A DNA stretch of 64,000 nt from Brevibacterium mcbrellneri ATCC 49030 (lineage in GTDB: Bacteria > Actinomycetota > Actinomycetes > Actinomycetales > Brevibacteriaceae), in NCBI RefSeq assembly GCF_000178455.1, contig NZ_ADNU01000037.1, positions 1-64,000 of the forward strand, written 5' to 3'. A program made the translations under genes and the position numbers. The notes below the pieces were generated by a model. It saw only the letters and a program-made list of their open reading frames with translations. It did no database searches and was not told the origin of the DNA. This document shows positions 1-9,749 of the stretch, piece after piece. Position 1 is the stretch's first letter; each line of letters opens with the position of its first letter.

Positions 1-510
1 GTGGCCACGCGCGAAGACGTTGAAGCGATCATCCGACCCACGGGGTTCTTCCGGTCTAAAGCGGCCAACATCATCGCATTGGCCGTACAACTGGTGGATC
101 TGTATGACGGTGAGGTGCCGCGCACACAAAAGGAGCTGGTCAAGCTTCCCGGAGTGGGTGTGAAGACTGCGAATGTGGTGTTGGGCAACGCGTTTGACAC
201 CCCGGGGCTCACCGTTGACACGCACGTGGGTCGCTTGGCGCGGCGCATGGGTTTCACCAAACACACCGACCCGCTCAAAGTCGAAGTTGATCTGCAAGAC
301 CTCTACGACCCGCGGGATCTCACCTTGGTGTCGCACAGGCTGATTTTCATGGGGCGTCGGATCTGTCATGCGCGCAGGCCCGCGTGTGGCGCGTGCCCAA
401 TAGCCCGCCTGTGCCCTAGTTACGGTGAGGGTGAGCTTGACGAGCAGACGGCCGCGTCGCTGTTTGCTTACGGGCTGGAGTACCCCGAAGGCGGGTGGAA
501 CTTTGACTGA
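1..510 (+). CDS. nth: Endonuclease III (5'-truncated by window edge)
   Basis: DNA glycosylase/AP lyase that removes oxidised pyrimidines in base-excision repair. The visible part holds the helix-hairpin-helix LPGVGVKTANVV with the catalytic lysine, the VDTHV segment with the catalytic aspartate, and a 4Fe-4S loop with spacing C-x6-C-x2-C-x5-C (ICHARRPACGACPIARLC). The family usually has 210-240 residues; 169 are seen, and the first codon aligns inside the family, so about 60 N-terminal residues lie upstream of the window and the GTG at position 1 is probably an internal valine. The stop overlaps the presumed start of the NUDIX gene, so the two are probably co-transcribed. In M. tuberculosis nth (Rv3674c) has a similar neighbourhood. 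Confidence 0.95.
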   Translation: MATREDVEAIIRPTGFFRSKAANIIALAVQLVDLYDGEVPRTQKELVKLPGVGVKTANVVLGNAFDTPGLTVDTHVGRLARRMGFTKHTDPLKVEVDLQDLYDPRDLTLVSHRLIFMGRRICHARRPACGACPIARLCPSYGEGELDEQTAASLFAYGLEYPEGGWNFD

Positions 511-1195
511 CGACACGCATTTGCGTTCGCTGCTGAGTGCGTTGCCCACCACCATTACTGAACCGCACTGGTTGGGCGCCCGCCTGGCCCGAGGTGGGTC
601 CGAGTTGCGCGACGCCGCGGTCCTCATGCTGTTCGCACGCGGGCAGAAACCCAGAACGCTGGCAGGCAAGCGGGAGGTCGCCAGGTTGGACGACCTCAGC
701 GTGGGGGATGTGGACGTGCTGATCTTGCAACGCGCGGCGACCTTGCGTCAGCACGCGGGACAGCCGGCGTTTCCCGGCGGACGGAAGGATCCCGAGGATG
801 TGTCAGCTGTCGCTGCCGCTCTGCGGGAGGCGCAGGAAGAAGTGGGTGTGGAACCTGGGTCGGTGGATGTGCTGACGCAGATCGACCCGATTGCGGTGCC
901 TGTGAGTCGTCACAACGTCACGCCTGTGGTGGGTGTGTGGACTGAGCCGGGGCCGGTCAAGGTAGTTGATACGGCGGAGTCGACGCGGGTGTACAGGGTG
1001 TCGGTCGCGGATCTGGTGGCGCCTGCCAACCGTGGGGTTTTTTATCCAGAAAACCGGGCGTACACCTCGCCGGTATTCGATGTGGGCGTGCTGAAGGTCT
1101 GGGGTTTCACGGCCGGGTTACTGGACTTTGCGTTTACGGAGCTGGGTTGGGCTACCGACTGGGACGACCGCACCTACATGCACATCGACGTGTAA
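503..1195 (+). CDS. CoA-pyrophosphatase-type NUDIX hydrolase
   Basis: Predicted hydrolase of CoA or CoA derivatives (NudL/UPF0035 type), a housekeeping function. The signature is clear: RQHAGQPAFPGG, then D-x2-D, then ALREAQEEVG, which is the Nudix box with its metal-binding glutamates. The frame is open back to 425, but a TTG at 503 overlapping the nth stop and preceded by GGCGGGTGG gives about 230 residues and is the more natural start; this is a judgement. It is the M. tuberculosis Rv3672c counterpart by content and position. The MarP-type serine protease that often follows it is absent here. A strong hairpin terminator follows immediately. Confidence 0.85.
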   Translation: MTDDTHLRSLLSALPTTITEPHWLGARLARGGSELRDAAVLMLFARGQKPRTLAGKREVARLDDLSVGDVDVLILQRAATLRQHAGQPAFPGGRKDPEDVSAVAAALREAQEEVGVEPGSVDVLTQIDPIAVPVSRHNVTPVVGVWTEPGPVKVVDTAESTRVYRVSVADLVAPANRGVFYPENRAYTSPVFDVGVLKVWGFTAGLLDFAFTELGWATDWDDRTYMHIDV

Positions 1196-1202
1196 AACGG
1201 CA

Positions 1203-1248
1203 AAAGCGAGCGTGACGACGCGATTTAACGCGCCGTCACGCTCGCTTT
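1203..1248. terminator. Bidirectional terminator between convergent genes
   Basis: A perfect 15-bp inverted repeat (AAAGCGAGCGTGACG at 1203-1217 and its complement at 1234-1248) encloses a 16-nt loop. It begins with an A-run and ends with a T-run, so it can work in both directions. It lies between the stop of the NUDIX gene and the stop of the convergent holin-like gene. Confidence 0.85.
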
Positions 1249-1262
1249 GCGCTGTTTGATGA

Positions 1263-1670
1263 TCAGTAACGCGGGCCGGTGGGGTTCTTCAAGGCGCGCA
1301 CAATGGCGTCCTTGACAGACTTTCCACGGTCAATTGCGGCGGTAGGCGTGGGGTTGCCCTTCTTGAAGAGCGGGATTGCCACGCCCACCAGGATTCCGGC
1401 AATGACCACCAGGATCCCGAACACGATCAGGAAGCTAGCCCACCAAGGCAGGTTAGCGACCTCGTGGAAAACAGCGGACAGAGCAAAAATTGCCATGAAG
1501 CTCGACAGGAACAGAAGGAACAGGGCCGCAACGGCCAGCCCACCACCGATTCCCAGGTTCTTGGCACCGGCCTGTGCTTCGGTCTTCGCTAGAGCGATTT
1601 CCTCTTGCGCCAGGGCTTGACTGTCATCCTTGATGTCCTGGATGAGCTGAGACAGGGACCGTTCGGTCAT
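1263..1670 (-). CDS. Phage-holin-superfamily (DUF1469-like) membrane protein
   Basis: Small inner-membrane protein of 135 residues. A polar, helix-forming N-terminus (about 1-38, rich in E, A, K, Q) is followed by two strongly hydrophobic hairpin segments (about 41-66 and 75-102) and a basic C-terminal tail. This layout matches the actinobacterial holin superfamily III proteins (Rv3669-like), which are chromosomal genes of unknown function and not evidence of a prophage. A good ribosome site (AGGAGG) precedes the ATG. It lies downstream of acs on the same strand with 115 nt between, in which I see nothing definite. The conserved acs neighbourhood suggests a housekeeping envelope role, which is inference. 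Confidence 0.75.
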   Translation of the reverse strand: MTERSLSQLIQDIKDDSQALAQEEIALAKTEAQAGAKNLGIGGGLAVAALFLLFLSSFMAIFALSAVFHEVANLPWWASFLIVFGILVVIAGILVGVAIPLFKKGNPTPTAAIDRGKSVKDAIVRALKNPTGPRY

Positions 1671-1785
1671 GGAGCGTCCTCCTGCAGACGGCTTCTAGAG
1701 AGTTTCTTTTTCAAGGATAGGCGCTATTTACGCCTGAGGTGAAACCGCGCTTGATTTTGTGTTGAAACCAACGTGAATGGTCGGT

Positions 1786-3756
1786 TTACTTTCTGCCACG
1801 GTTAACCGAGGCTGCGATCGCGTCCATGACCGAGGCGTCGGCCAGGGTGGAAGCGTCTCCGGCCTCGCGGTTTTCGGCGAGGTTCTTCAGGAGTCGGCGC
1901 ACGATCTTACCCGAACGGGTCTTGGGGAGTTCGTCCACAATGTACACGCGCTTGGGTTTGGCGATAGGGCCGATTTCCTGGCCTACATGCGCGCGGAGTT
2001 CCTGTTCGATCGAGTCGGTGTCCTGAACGTTTCCACGCAGAATCACGAATCCAATGACAGCCTGACCGGTGGTTTCGTCGGTTGCCCCCACAACTGCGGC
2101 TTCGGCAACTGACGGGTGGCTGACGAGTGCTGATTCGATTTCTGTGGTGGACAAGCGGTGTCCGGATACGTTCATGACATCGTCGACGCGGCCCAGGAAC
2201 CAGATGTCGCCGTCGTCGTCATAGCGGGCGCCGTCGCCGGCGAAGTACATGCCTTCGAAACGGGACCAGTAGGTTTCCTTGAACCGTTCAGGATCGCCGT
2301 AGACGGTGCGCGCCATGGAAGGCCACGGTTCTTTGATGACCAGCAGACCCACCTGGTTGGGGCCGATCTTCTGGCCGTTGTCATCCACGACTTCCACGGT
2401 GATTCCGGGAAGCGGGGTTTGTGCGGAACCGGGCTTAAGTGAGGTCACACCTGGCAGAGGCGCGATCATGTGCGCACCGGTTTCGGTCTGCCACCACGTG
2501 TCCATGATGGGCAGTTCGTCGCGGCCAATCACGCGGCGGTACCACATCCACGCTTCTGGGTTGATGGGTTCGCCCACGGAGCCCAGCAAACGCAGGCTGG
2601 ACAGGTCGTACTTCTTCGGGATCTCTTCGCCCCACTTCATGAACGTGCGGATGGCGGTAGGCGCGGCGTACAGGATTGTGGCCTTGTACTTCTCCACGAT
2701 TTCCCACCAACGGCCCTGGTGTGGGGTGTCCGGGGTGCCTTCGTAGATCACCTGTGTGGCACCTGCGGCCAGAGGACCGTAGGTGACGTAGGTGTGGCCC
2801 GTGATCCACCCAATGTCGGCGGTACACCAGTAGACGTCGGTTTCAGGTTTGATGTCGAACACGGCGCGCATGGTGTACACGGCCTGCGTGAGGTATCCAC
2901 CTGACGTGTGCAGGATTCCCTTGGGCTTGCCGGTGGTGCCCGAGGTGTAAAGGACAAACAGCGGATTTTCAGCTTCGAAAAATTCGGGGGTGTGCGTGGT
3001 GGGCTGGTCGCCCACGACGTCGTGGAACCACTGGTCGCGGCCGTCGACCATGTTGGTGTCTTCGCCTGTGCGCTTGACGACCAGGACGTGCTTGACGGAA
3101 GTTTCCGACTTGCTCAAAGCGGCATCGACCGTGCCTTTGAGGTCCGAAGGCTTTCCGCGACGGAACCCGCCGTCAGCGGTGACAACCACCTCGGCCTGGG
3201 CATCCTCAATGCGGGAGTGCAGAGCGTCAGCCGAGAACCCACCAAACACCACAGAGTGTGCGGCACCCAGGCGGGCACAGGCAAGCATGGTGATGACAGC
3301 CTCGGGAATCATGGGAAGGTAAACCGCAACCCGGTCACCTTTTTTGACACCCAGGGAGGCGAGCGCGTTGGCGGTCTTGCAGACTTCCTCTGTGAGCTGG
3401 GCGTAGGTGTAGGAGCGGGAGTCGCCGGGCTCGCCCTCAAAGTGGATGGCCACCCGGTCGCCGTTGCCGGCCTCGACGTGACGGTCAAGGCAGTTGTATG
3501 CGACATTCAGGGTGCCGTCGGCAAACCACTTGGCAAAAGGCGGGTTGGACCAGTCGAGGACTTCTGTGAATGGCTTATCCCACGACACGAGTTCGCGCGC
3601 GTTGTCCTCCCAGAACTTGAGGCGGTCATCAGCTGCGCGTTGGTATTCGTCTTGGGTGACATTCGCGACCGAGGTGGTCTGTTGCGAGGGCGGGAAGGTT
3701 CGGGTTTCGTCCATCAAGCTGGAGGTGTTCTGCTTAACGTCGTCGTTCGCTGCCAC
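1786..3756 (-). CDS. acs: Acetyl-CoA synthetase (AMP-forming)
   Basis: Activates acetate to acetyl-CoA through acetyl-AMP. Core motifs appear in order: [16 protein letters not shown] (ATP binding), [23 protein letters not shown], and the C-terminal [11 protein letters not shown]. In the last, the lysine near residue 617 is the catalytic residue that protein acetylation silences in this family. The frame is open to 3816, but GTG at 3756 is the best start: AAGGAG lies 6 nt upstream, and the product is then 656 residues, the usual Acs length. The upstream region carries a motif (3845-3862) also found upstream of amt. Orthologue by context of M. tuberculosis Rv3667. Confidence 0.95.
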   Translation of the reverse strand: MAANDDVKQNTSSLMDETRTFPPSQQTTSVANVTQDEYQRAADDRLKFWEDNARELVSWDKPFTEVLDWSNPPFAKWFADGTLNVAYNCLDRHVEAGNGDRVAIHFEGEPGDSRSYTYAQLTEEVCKTANALASLGVKKGDRVAVYLPMIPEAVITMLACARLGAAHSVVFGGFSADALHSRIEDAQAEVVVTADGGFRRGKPSDLKGTVDAALSKSETSVKHVLVVKRTGEDTNMVDGRDQWFHDVVGDQPTTHTPEFFEAENPLFVLYTSGTTGKPKGILHTSGGYLTQAVYTMRAVFDIKPETDVYWCTADIGWITGHTYVTYGPLAAGATQVIYEGTPDTPHQGRWWEIVEKYKATILYAAPTAIRTFMKWGEEIPKKYDLSSLRLLGSVGEPINPEAWMWYRRVIGRDELPIMDTWWQTETGAHMIAPLPGVTSLKPGSAQTPLPGITVEVVDDNGQKIGPNQVGLLVIKEPWPSMARTVYGDPERFKETYWSRFEGMYFAGDGARYDDDGDIWFLGRVDDVMNVSGHRLSTTEIESALVSHPSVAEAAVVGATDETTGQAVIGFVILRGNVQDTDSIEQELRAHVGQEIGPIAKPKRVYIVDELPKTRSGKIVRRLLKNLAENREAGDASTLADASVMDAIAASVNRGRK

Positions 3757-3844
3757 TGGTTTCTCCTTCGTCATTGAGGTGAATGGGGGCTTCGTAGTTA
3801 CCCTACACGCGGACAAATGCGGGTGTCCGTAGTCACCATATAAC

Positions 3845-3862
3845 GAAACTTTTGAAACATTT
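3845..3862. promoter_or_regulatory. Motif shared with the amt upstream region
   Basis: About 90 nt upstream of the acs start lies GAAACTTTTGAAACATTT on the plus strand. Almost the same sequence, GAAACGTTTGAAACATTC, lies at 49406-49423 upstream of amt, also reading against the gene. It resembles the published corynebacterial RamB site (AACTTTGCAAA-like) at about 10 of 12 positions. A role as a shared carbon or nitrogen operator is inference. Confidence 0.35.
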
Positions 3863-3925
3863 CTTAGTGCGACCGCTGAAATTCTGACAGTATGAGACTG
3901 AAGTCCGATTAAGGAGTATCCCTGT

Positions 3926-6499
3926 ATGAGTCATCCAAACTCTCCATCCCCGTGGGGCGCACCCGGTCAAGGACAGCAGCCGGGCGTACCACAGCCAGGC
4001 GGGCAACCTGGTGGTCCGCAGCCAGGTGGGCCACAGTATCCCGGCGCAGGACAGCCGAACGGGCAGTACGGTCAGCCTGGCGGGCAGCCTCCAGGTGCGG
4101 GGCAATACGGTCAGCACGGTCAGCCGGGTGGGCAGGTGCCGGGTCAGGTTCCTCATCAGCACGGGCAGTACGGTCAGTCGGCGCCGGGTCAGGGCCAGCC
4201 GGTTCCTGGGCAGCAGGTGCCAGGGCAGAGCCAGCAGGACGGCGGAAGTCCGTGGGGCGCCTCGGGATCAGGGCCACAGCACGGTGGGGCATGGCAGGCC
4301 CAAGGGTCAGCTCCCCAGCAGCCGGGTTACGGCAGTGCGCCTACACACCCGGGTCAGCAAAACCAGGGCCCCGGTGGTCAGGGGCAGTTCAACCAGGGGG
4401 CCGGCGGTCAACCATGGTACGGCTCAGCGCCCGGGCAGCCTAGCTACGGGAGCGCGACACAGCAACCTGGCTATGGGAGCGCACCACAACAGGCCGGTGG
4501 CTTCGGCGGTGCGAATGCAGGCGTGCCCATGCCGGAAAATGTGGGCAAGAAAGCTAAGAAACCAAAACAGCCAAAGGCTCCGGGTGCGGGACTGATCGGT
4601 CCGCTGACCCTGCGAGACATCTTGCTTTTGGTGGCCGGTTTGTTTGCGCTTGTAGCGCTGGCCACGCCGGGGTACGCCATTCGTGTGCAGGGAGTTTCGG
4701 CTGGTGCCGAATGGTTCGTGCAACGGTGGTCGGCCGCCACGATTGGTTATGTGGTGCTGGGTGTCCTGCCTATTTTGGCGGCCGCTGTACTCACTTTGGT
4801 TAACAAGCTCACGGGAAGCATTCGGTTGATCGGATCGCTGAGTGTGGATCAGCTGATTTCGGTGCTGTGCGCGGTAGCGCTCGCGATGAACATGGTGTGG
4901 CTGGCCACAATGGTGACGTATTTCCATGTGGGTGCCGTGTTTGGTGTTCTGGCCTCGATCATTGGTTTCCTTGTAGGAACGCTGACCGTCATTCCTGTGT
5001 TTGGCGAAGAGTTTGCGCACCGCCCAGCCGCTGATGCACACCCCAAGGCTCGCCCGTACACCAAGGGCGGTGTTGTGCCGGCCGCACAGTTGGCACAGGG
5101 AGCCCAGGCGCCCGTTGTTGAGATTCACGGTGGGCAGGGCTCGCAGCCGGGTTCACAGTTTGCGCCGGGACAGGGTTCGCAGCCTGGTTCGCAGTTCGCA
5201 CCGGGACAGGGGTCGCAACCTTGGGCCCCTGGTCAAGCGCAGGCAGGATCGCAGCCTGCTGGTAGATACGGCTCGCAGCCAGGGGCACACGCGGGGCCCG
5301 GTTCACAGCCTGGTTCTGCACAGGGTCAGCCGTGGGCTACACCTAGTGGTCAGTCGATGACCGCGGGCGGCAACGCGGGGCACGGCGCGAGTGCGCCGCA
5401 GAATGAGCAGCAGGGCCAGCATGGCAAACATGGTGCTCAGGACCACCAGGACCCGGGTCAGCAGGGACCGACCGGTGGAAGCCAGCATGGTGAGGCCCAG
5501 AAGAACGACGACACCTTCCACACGTCTGATGACGAACAGACGTACCTGGGACGTCACAGCGCACAGGAACCTCGCTACGCCCAGAACCAGCCCACCCAGG
5601 CGTTCGTGACTGGTGGTAAGGAAAACCAGGCAAGCGAACAACCAGGCGGGCCGTGGGCGCAGAACTCTTCCGCGTCAGGTAGCACAGCGGGAGAACCGCA
5701 GAACGCCGGTACGTCGCAGAAATCTGACGAGACGAAGAAATCTGACGAACTACAGACGGCTGAATCTGCACCGGAACCCAACTGGGCGCACGGCGCTGGT
5801 GATGTGAATGGTTCGGGGCAGACGACCTCGGCGGCGGGCCCCAACCGGGCGGACGAAAGCCACGGTAACAGCGGCGTTGGTGCGACCGGAGTAGCGGCAG
5901 GCGCCGGTGTAGCTGCAGGAGCAGCTGGGGCAGGCGCGGCCAACGATGCGGGAACAACTGGCGCGGGAACAGCGCAGTCGCAGAACCCGTGGGCAAAGCC
6001 AGACGCGTCGGCCGATGCCGGCAGTGGGAGCGTGGTGAAGGACACCTCGGAGGCGGGTTCGAGCGCCCAGGGTGACTCGCGCCGTGAGCCCGATGCGCGT
6101 GGTGACGCGGAAACCGGAGTGGTCGATGACAACGAGCCCACGCAGTACTTCCGGCCGTACGAATACTCGGAACAGGGCTTCGAACCGGTGAATGAGTCAG
6201 CAAACGGGGCGGCAGGTGAGCAGGTGGCGTCCGCGGACCAGGAGACGCAACTGTCACCGGCCGTGCAGCCACAGCAGGAAGCCGAAGAGCAGGCTCAGCC
6301 GCCGGCGCCTGAAGCGTTCTGGTTCGCGGTGCCGGATCCTCGCCCGGCGGTGGATGAGGTCACGGGGAATACCGTATTTATGGTCACGCCAGGTGAATGG
6401 TTCCTGGCGGTTCAGAACCGTGGCACGTCTTTTGTTGTGCACAACAGTGAACAAGAGGAAGGCGTTTTGCACAATGTGTCCGATGTGATCCTCCCGTAG
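3926..6499 (+). CDS. Large Gly/Gln/Pro-rich membrane protein, function unknown
   Basis: 857 residues in four parts. Residues 1-215 are a low-complexity G/Q/P/S segment ending in a lysine cluster ([10 protein letters not shown]). About 225-360 form a membrane domain of four hydrophobic segments. About 370-790 are a second disordered region with tandem [12 protein letters not shown] units, then acidic Q/E/A/G stretches. The last 60 residues, from [17 protein letters not shown] to NVSDVILP, form a compact, folded-looking domain that is probably the functional end. I do not recognise a catalytic motif. ATG at 3926 is preceded by AAGGAG with 9-nt spacing, and a strong terminator follows, so it is a single-gene unit between acs and the Tad locus. 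It could be a cell-envelope scaffold; this is inference from composition. Confidence 0.7.
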   Translation: MSHPNSPSPWGAPGQGQQPGVPQPGGQPGGPQPGGPQYPGAGQPNGQYGQPGGQPPGAGQYGQHGQPGGQVPGQVPHQHGQYGQSAPGQGQPVPGQQVPGQSQQDGGSPWGASGSGPQHGGAWQAQGSAPQQPGYGSAPTHPGQQNQGPGGQGQFNQGAGGQPWYGSAPGQPSYGSATQQPGYGSAPQQAGGFGGANAGVPMPENVGKKAKKPKQPKAPGAGLIGPLTLRDILLLVAGLFALVALATPGYAIRVQGVSAGAEWFVQRWSAATIGYVVLGVLPILAAAVLTLVNKLTGSIRLIGSLSVDQLISVLCAVALAMNMVWLATMVTYFHVGAVFGVLASIIGFLVGTLTVIPVFGEEFAHRPAADAHPKARPYTKGGVVPAAQLAQGAQAPVVEIHGGQGSQPGSQFAPGQGSQPGSQFAPGQGSQPWAPGQAQAGSQPAGRYGSQPGAHAGPGSQPGSAQGQPWATPSGQSMTAGGNAGHGASAPQNEQQGQHGKHGAQDHQDPGQQGPTGGSQHGEAQKNDDTFHTSDDEQTYLGRHSAQEPRYAQNQPTQAFVTGGKENQASEQPGGPWAQNSSASGSTAGEPQNAGTSQKSDETKKSDELQTAESAPEPNWAHGAGDVNGSGQTTSAAGPNRADESHGNSGVGATGVAAGAGVAAGAAGAGAANDAGTTGAGTAQSQNPWAKPDASADAGSGSVVKDTSEAGSSAQGDSRREPDARGDAETGVVDDNEPTQYFRPYEYSEQGFEPVNESANGAAGEQVASADQETQLSPAVQPQQEAEEQAQPPAPEAFWFAVPDPRPAVDEVTGNTVFMVTPGEWFLAVQNRGTSFVVHNSEQEEGVLHNVSDVILP
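5138..5220 (+). repeat. 36-bp in-frame tandem repeat
   Basis: Two full 36-bp units (5138-5173 and 5174-5209) and the beginning of a third encode the 12-residue unit [12 protein letters not shown] inside the disordered region of the large membrane protein. The unit length is a multiple of three, so copy-number changes would preserve the frame. Confidence 0.8.
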
Positions 6500-6511
6500 A
6501 CACGCACTAAT

Positions 6512-6551
6512 AGCACCCGCACTGTGGATAACTCCCTGTGCGGGTGCTTTT
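6512..6551 (+). terminator. Rho-independent terminator
   Basis: An 11-bp perfect stem, AGCACCCGCAC (6512-6522) and GTGCGGGTGCT (6538-6548), has a 15-nt loop and is followed by TTTTGTGTG. It ends the transcript of the large disordered membrane protein. The remaining sequence up to 6713 shows no gene and no convincing promoter. Confidence 0.85.
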
Positions 6552-6713
6552 GTGTGTGCGCGTGTGAGGGGGTGACCCGCTACGGGGCGGGGCACGCGTA
6601 ACTCTGCGACACAGATTGACCACCTTTGTACACAGCCGGGGAAGCCGCCTCGGTTTTCCACAGATGCGTGACCGGCTCTGGAACGCGGGTGTGTGGCGCT
6701 ACACAGTGAAGCT

Positions 6714-7742
6714 ATGCAAATAGTTTTATTCACGCACGTGCAAAGTCTGATCGAACACTGTTCCGCGCTGGCCGACGGGGTGGGGGTGACTCTGGAAGTC
6801 CGCAGCCCCGACAGTGGCGGCTGGCAAAACGCCGTCCTCATTCTGGTAGGCGAGGACGTCACCCACGCGTCCGCAACCCCCGGGATACCCAGTGTGCTGG
6901 TGGGAGCCGAAGGGGCCGGTGACGACGTGTGGCGGGCAGCTGCCAAGCTGGGAGTGGACAACGTGGTGGTGTTGCCTGCCGGTGCCGAATGGTTATCACA
7001 GAGGATGATTCAGGCGGTCGAACCACCTCGGGCGCCTGCGTTGACCCACGGGGTGATTGGGGGAACGGGAGGGGCCGGCGCCTCGGTGCTCGCGTGCGCG
7101 GTGGCCCGGCAGAGCGCGGAGTCCGGGGTGTCCACGGTGCTGGTCGACGCCGACGCGTTGGGTGGCGGGCTCGATGTGGTGCTGGGGTGCGAAAACATCG
7201 AGGGACTGCGGTGGCCCGCGTTGGCGAGTTCACGTGGGCGTTTGCGGCCGTCGACGCTGCAGGACGCGTTGCCCAGACAGGGGAACTTGTCGGTGCTGTC
7301 GTGGGATCGCACGTTGGATGAGGACACGTCGAAGATCACGGAGGGCGTGTTCGATGCGGTGATCGCGGCGTCGCAGCAGGCGTTCGACTTCGTGGTGATT
7401 GACCTGCCCCGGCACGCGCCGATCGAGTGGGCGGCCACGTGTCACAGCATGACTGTGGTGACGCCGGGCCGGGTGCGGGCCGCGGTAGCCACGGCCGCGG
7501 TGGCAAACAGACTCACGCAGGTGCACTCCTCGATCCGGGTGGCGGTGCGGGAAAGCGGGCGCGGCGGGGTGGACGCGGACCTGCTGGCCAAAGCGGTGGG
7601 CGTGGACTTGGCGGGCACCTTCCGGGATGATGCGGCGCTGGGGGAGAAGCTGGACCGAGGTGAAGGGCTGCCCCGCGGGCGCACGAACCTGGCGAAGTTC
7701 GCGAGTTACCTGTTTGATGACGTGTTCGCGGAGGAACGGTGA
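6714..7742 (+). CDS. ssd: Ssd/CpaE-like P-loop protein of the Tad locus
   Basis: MinD/ParA-superfamily protein that in Tad systems localises the pilus machine (CpaE) and in mycobacteria is called Ssd (Rv3660c). The N-terminal 95 residues form a receiver-like domain. The P-loop region then reads VIGGTGGAGASVL: the glycines are kept but both lysines of the deviant Walker A motif (KGGxGKT) are missing, as I recall for other Ssd proteins, so normal ATP hydrolysis is doubtful. VLVDADALGGGLDVVLG follows as the Walker A-prime region. ATG at 6714 is chosen for homology; a GTG at 6693 is possible, and neither has a strong ribosome site. The next gene starts directly after the stop. Confidence 0.85.
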   Translation: MQIVLFTHVQSLIEHCSALADGVGVTLEVRSPDSGGWQNAVLILVGEDVTHASATPGIPSVLVGAEGAGDDVWRAAAKLGVDNVVVLPAGAEWLSQRMIQAVEPPRAPALTHGVIGGTGGAGASVLACAVARQSAESGVSTVLVDADALGGGLDVVLGCENIEGLRWPALASSRGRLRPSTLQDALPRQGNLSVLSWDRTLDEDTSKITEGVFDAVIAASQQAFDFVVIDLPRHAPIEWAATCHSMTVVTPGRVRAAVATAAVANRLTQVHSSIRVAVRESGRGGVDADLLAKAVGVDLAGTFRDDAALGEKLDRGEGLPRGRTNLAKFASYLFDDVFAEER

Positions 7743-8888
7743 GTGGTCATGAAGGAGTGGCTTGATGACGATCTCGTAGCCGAGGTCCGCGACTACTTGC
7801 TGGAAAATCCGGGGCCGGTAACGACCTCGGCGGTGGCGAGCGCGCTTGCGCGATCCGGGAGGGTTTTGGGGTCCGCGGCGGTGCTGGAACTGGTGGCGAA
7901 GATTTCCGCACAGTTGGCGGGGGCGGGGCCGTTGCAGCCGTTGTTGGACGACGCGTCGACGACGGACGTGTTTGTGAACGGGCCGCGCGACGTGTGGGCG
8001 GACCACGGTGACGGGTTGTGCCGGGTGCCGGTGTCGTTGGGGACTGAGGCGGATGTGCGGGCGTTGGCGGTGCGGTTGGCGGCGTTGGGCGGGCGGCGGT
8101 TGGATGACTCGCAGCCGCTGGTGGACGTGCGGTTGCCCGATGGGGTGCGGTTGAACGCGGTGATCCCGCCGTTGTCGGGGGATGTGACGGTGTTGTCGTT
8201 TAGGATTCCGCGGCATCGGGGGTTCACGTTGAGTGAGTTGGTGGAGGCGGGGACGGTGGTGCCGGATGTGGCTGATTTGTTGTTGCACGTGTTGGAGCGG
8301 CGGAAGAATTTCTTGATTTCTGGTGGGACGGGGTCGGGGAAGACGGCGTTGTTGGGGGCGTTGTTGGCCGAGGTGGATCCGGGCCAGAGGTTGTTGGTTG
8401 TGGAGGATTCGCGGGAGTTGAGTGTGGCGCATCCGCATGTGGTGCAGTTGTCGGCGCGGCAGGCGAATGTGGAGGGCATGGGTGAGGTGTCCATGGCTGA
8501 TTTGGTGAAGAACGCGTTGCGGATGCGGCCGGACAGGTTGGTGGTGGGGGAGTGTCGTGGGGCCGAGGTGCGCGACATGCTCACCGCGCTGAACACGGGG
8601 CACGAGGGTGGGTGCGCCACGATTCACGCGAATGCGGCCAGTGCGGTGCCTGCCCGGTTGGAGGCGCTTGGGGCGCTGGCTGGGATGACGCCGGAGTCGG
8701 TGACGTCGCAGGTGAGCACGGCGTTGGACGTGATTGTGCACGTGACGCGAGGGCCCAGGGGTCGGGTGGTGTCGCAGGTAGCGGTGCCGGTGTTGGACAG
8801 TGGTGTGATTTCGACGGTTCCGGCGTGGGAATTGGGCAGTGGCCGAGGTCCCGGCTGGTCGGATTTGGCCGCGCGGTTGCGGAGATAG
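7743..8888 (+). CDS. tadA: Tad pilus assembly ATPase TadA/CpaF
   Basis: Type II/IV secretion ATPase that powers assembly of Flp-type pili. Visible motifs are the Walker A ISGGTGSGKTALLGALLAEV, VVEDSRELSVAHPHVV (Asp box), the Walker B region PDRLVVGECRGAEVRDML and the His box GGCATIHANAA. At 381 residues it is a normal actinobacterial TadA. GTG at 7743 follows the ssd stop with no gap and has GGAGGA 7 nt upstream. It is G-ending in codon use (GTG, TTG, GCG), much more so than topA or the methyltransferase later in the window. Rv3659c counterpart. Confidence 0.95.
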   Translation: MVMKEWLDDDLVAEVRDYLLENPGPVTTSAVASALARSGRVLGSAAVLELVAKISAQLAGAGPLQPLLDDASTTDVFVNGPRDVWADHGDGLCRVPVSLGTEADVRALAVRLAALGGRRLDDSQPLVDVRLPDGVRLNAVIPPLSGDVTVLSFRIPRHRGFTLSELVEAGTVVPDVADLLLHVLERRKNFLISGGTGSGKTALLGALLAEVDPGQRLLVVEDSRELSVAHPHVVQLSARQANVEGMGEVSMADLVKNALRMRPDRLVVGECRGAEVRDMLTALNTGHEGGCATIHANAASAVPARLEALGALAGMTPESVTSQVSTALDVIVHVTRGPRGRVVSQVAVPVLDSGVISTVPAWELGSGRGPGWSDLAARLRR

Positions 8889-8913
8889 TGGGTTCTGGCG
8901 GTAGGGGCTTGTT

Positions 8914-9747
8914 GTGTTTGTTTTAGTGGCGTTTGGTGCGGGGCTGTGCGCGGCGGCTGCAGTGTGGCTGTTTATGGGGCCCGGCGCGGGTGCGCGGGTG
9001 CGCAAGATTTTTGGTGGGAGTGTTGATGGGGCTCTGAGCGGGGGCTTCGGTGGGAGCGGGGCCGGCCGGGGCGGTGGGGCTCTGAGCGGTGCTGGCCGGG
9101 GCGGTGGGGATCTTGAAGGAGGCCGAGGTCGTTTCCGGGACCGCGTGCGCGCGTTCGTGATGCGGGTGCGTGGTAGGGGCGATGGTGCGGTTGCGGTCGA
9201 TGGGAGCGAGGATTCGCCCATGATCGCGGTGATTGACTGGGCGGTGCAGTTGTTGAAGGTGGGGATTGAGCCGGCACGGGCGATGACGCTGGTGGCGGAC
9301 CTGCCGGATAACGAGGTGGTGGAGCGGGTGCTACGCAAGGTGGCGCGGGCCATGGAGTTGGGTGAGAAGCCGGATCAGGCGTTGCGCATGTACGCCGGTG
9401 AGCTGGGCGATGAGGACGCGCGGATTCTTACTGGAATGGCGTCGGTGTGGTTTGTGTCGGAACAGGCGGGTGCGCCGGCGGCCGAGATGCTGGCGTCGTA
9501 TGCGTCGACGTGTAGGGACCGGGCGGATGCGATGCGGGAGCGCGATGTGGCGTTGGCAGGGCCGATTTCGACGGTAATGGTGTTGAGCTGGTTACCGATC
9601 ATGTCGTTGGGGTTGGCGGTGCTGGTGGGGGCTGACTTGGTGGAGTTGGTGACGTCGGTACCGGGTGCGCTGAGTATTTGTGGTGGTTTGGTGCTTTTAG
9701 TGGCGGGGCGGATTTGGATGCGTTCCATGCTGGCGAGTGCGAGGTAG
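8914..9747 (+). CDS. tadB: TadB-like pilus assembly membrane protein
   Basis: Integral membrane platform protein of the Tad machine (type II secretion F domain). One N-terminal membrane segment (about 2-22) leads into a glycine-rich cytoplasmic linker (about 28-75) that repeats GGALSG and GAGRGGG. The F domain follows, with a conserved helical core at about 100-225 (PARAMTLVADLPDNEVVERV, then EQAGAPAAEMLASYA). Two C-terminal membrane helices end it. GTG 8914 is the first plausible start, 25 nt after tadA. The linker is unusual for its repetitive GC-rich DNA but is in frame. Rv3658c counterpart. Confidence 0.85.
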   Translation: MFVLVAFGAGLCAAAAVWLFMGPGAGARVRKIFGGSVDGALSGGFGGSGAGRGGGALSGAGRGGGDLEGGRGRFRDRVRAFVMRVRGRGDGAVAVDGSEDSPMIAVIDWAVQLLKVGIEPARAMTLVADLPDNEVVERVLRKVARAMELGEKPDQALRMYAGELGDEDARILTGMASVWFVSEQAGAPAAEMLASYASTCRDRADAMRERDVALAGPISTVMVLSWLPIMSLGLAVLVGADLVELVTSVPGALSICGGLVLLVAGRIWMRSMLASAR

Positions 9748-9749
9748 AG

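Noticed and set aside
1263-1670. Prophage remnant because of the holin-like gene
   Set aside because: This family is a normal chromosomal actinobacterial gene beside acs and NUDIX; there are no other phage genes.
1760-1792. Terminator of acs (AAACCAAC/GTCGGTTT)
   Set aside because: One mismatch in an 8-bp stem that overlaps the stop codon, and no T-run.
7230-9353. Long antisense ORF of 707 codons opposite the Tad genes
   Set aside because: It is a shadow of GC-rich sense coding: extreme R/P/H composition, no motif and no ribosome site.
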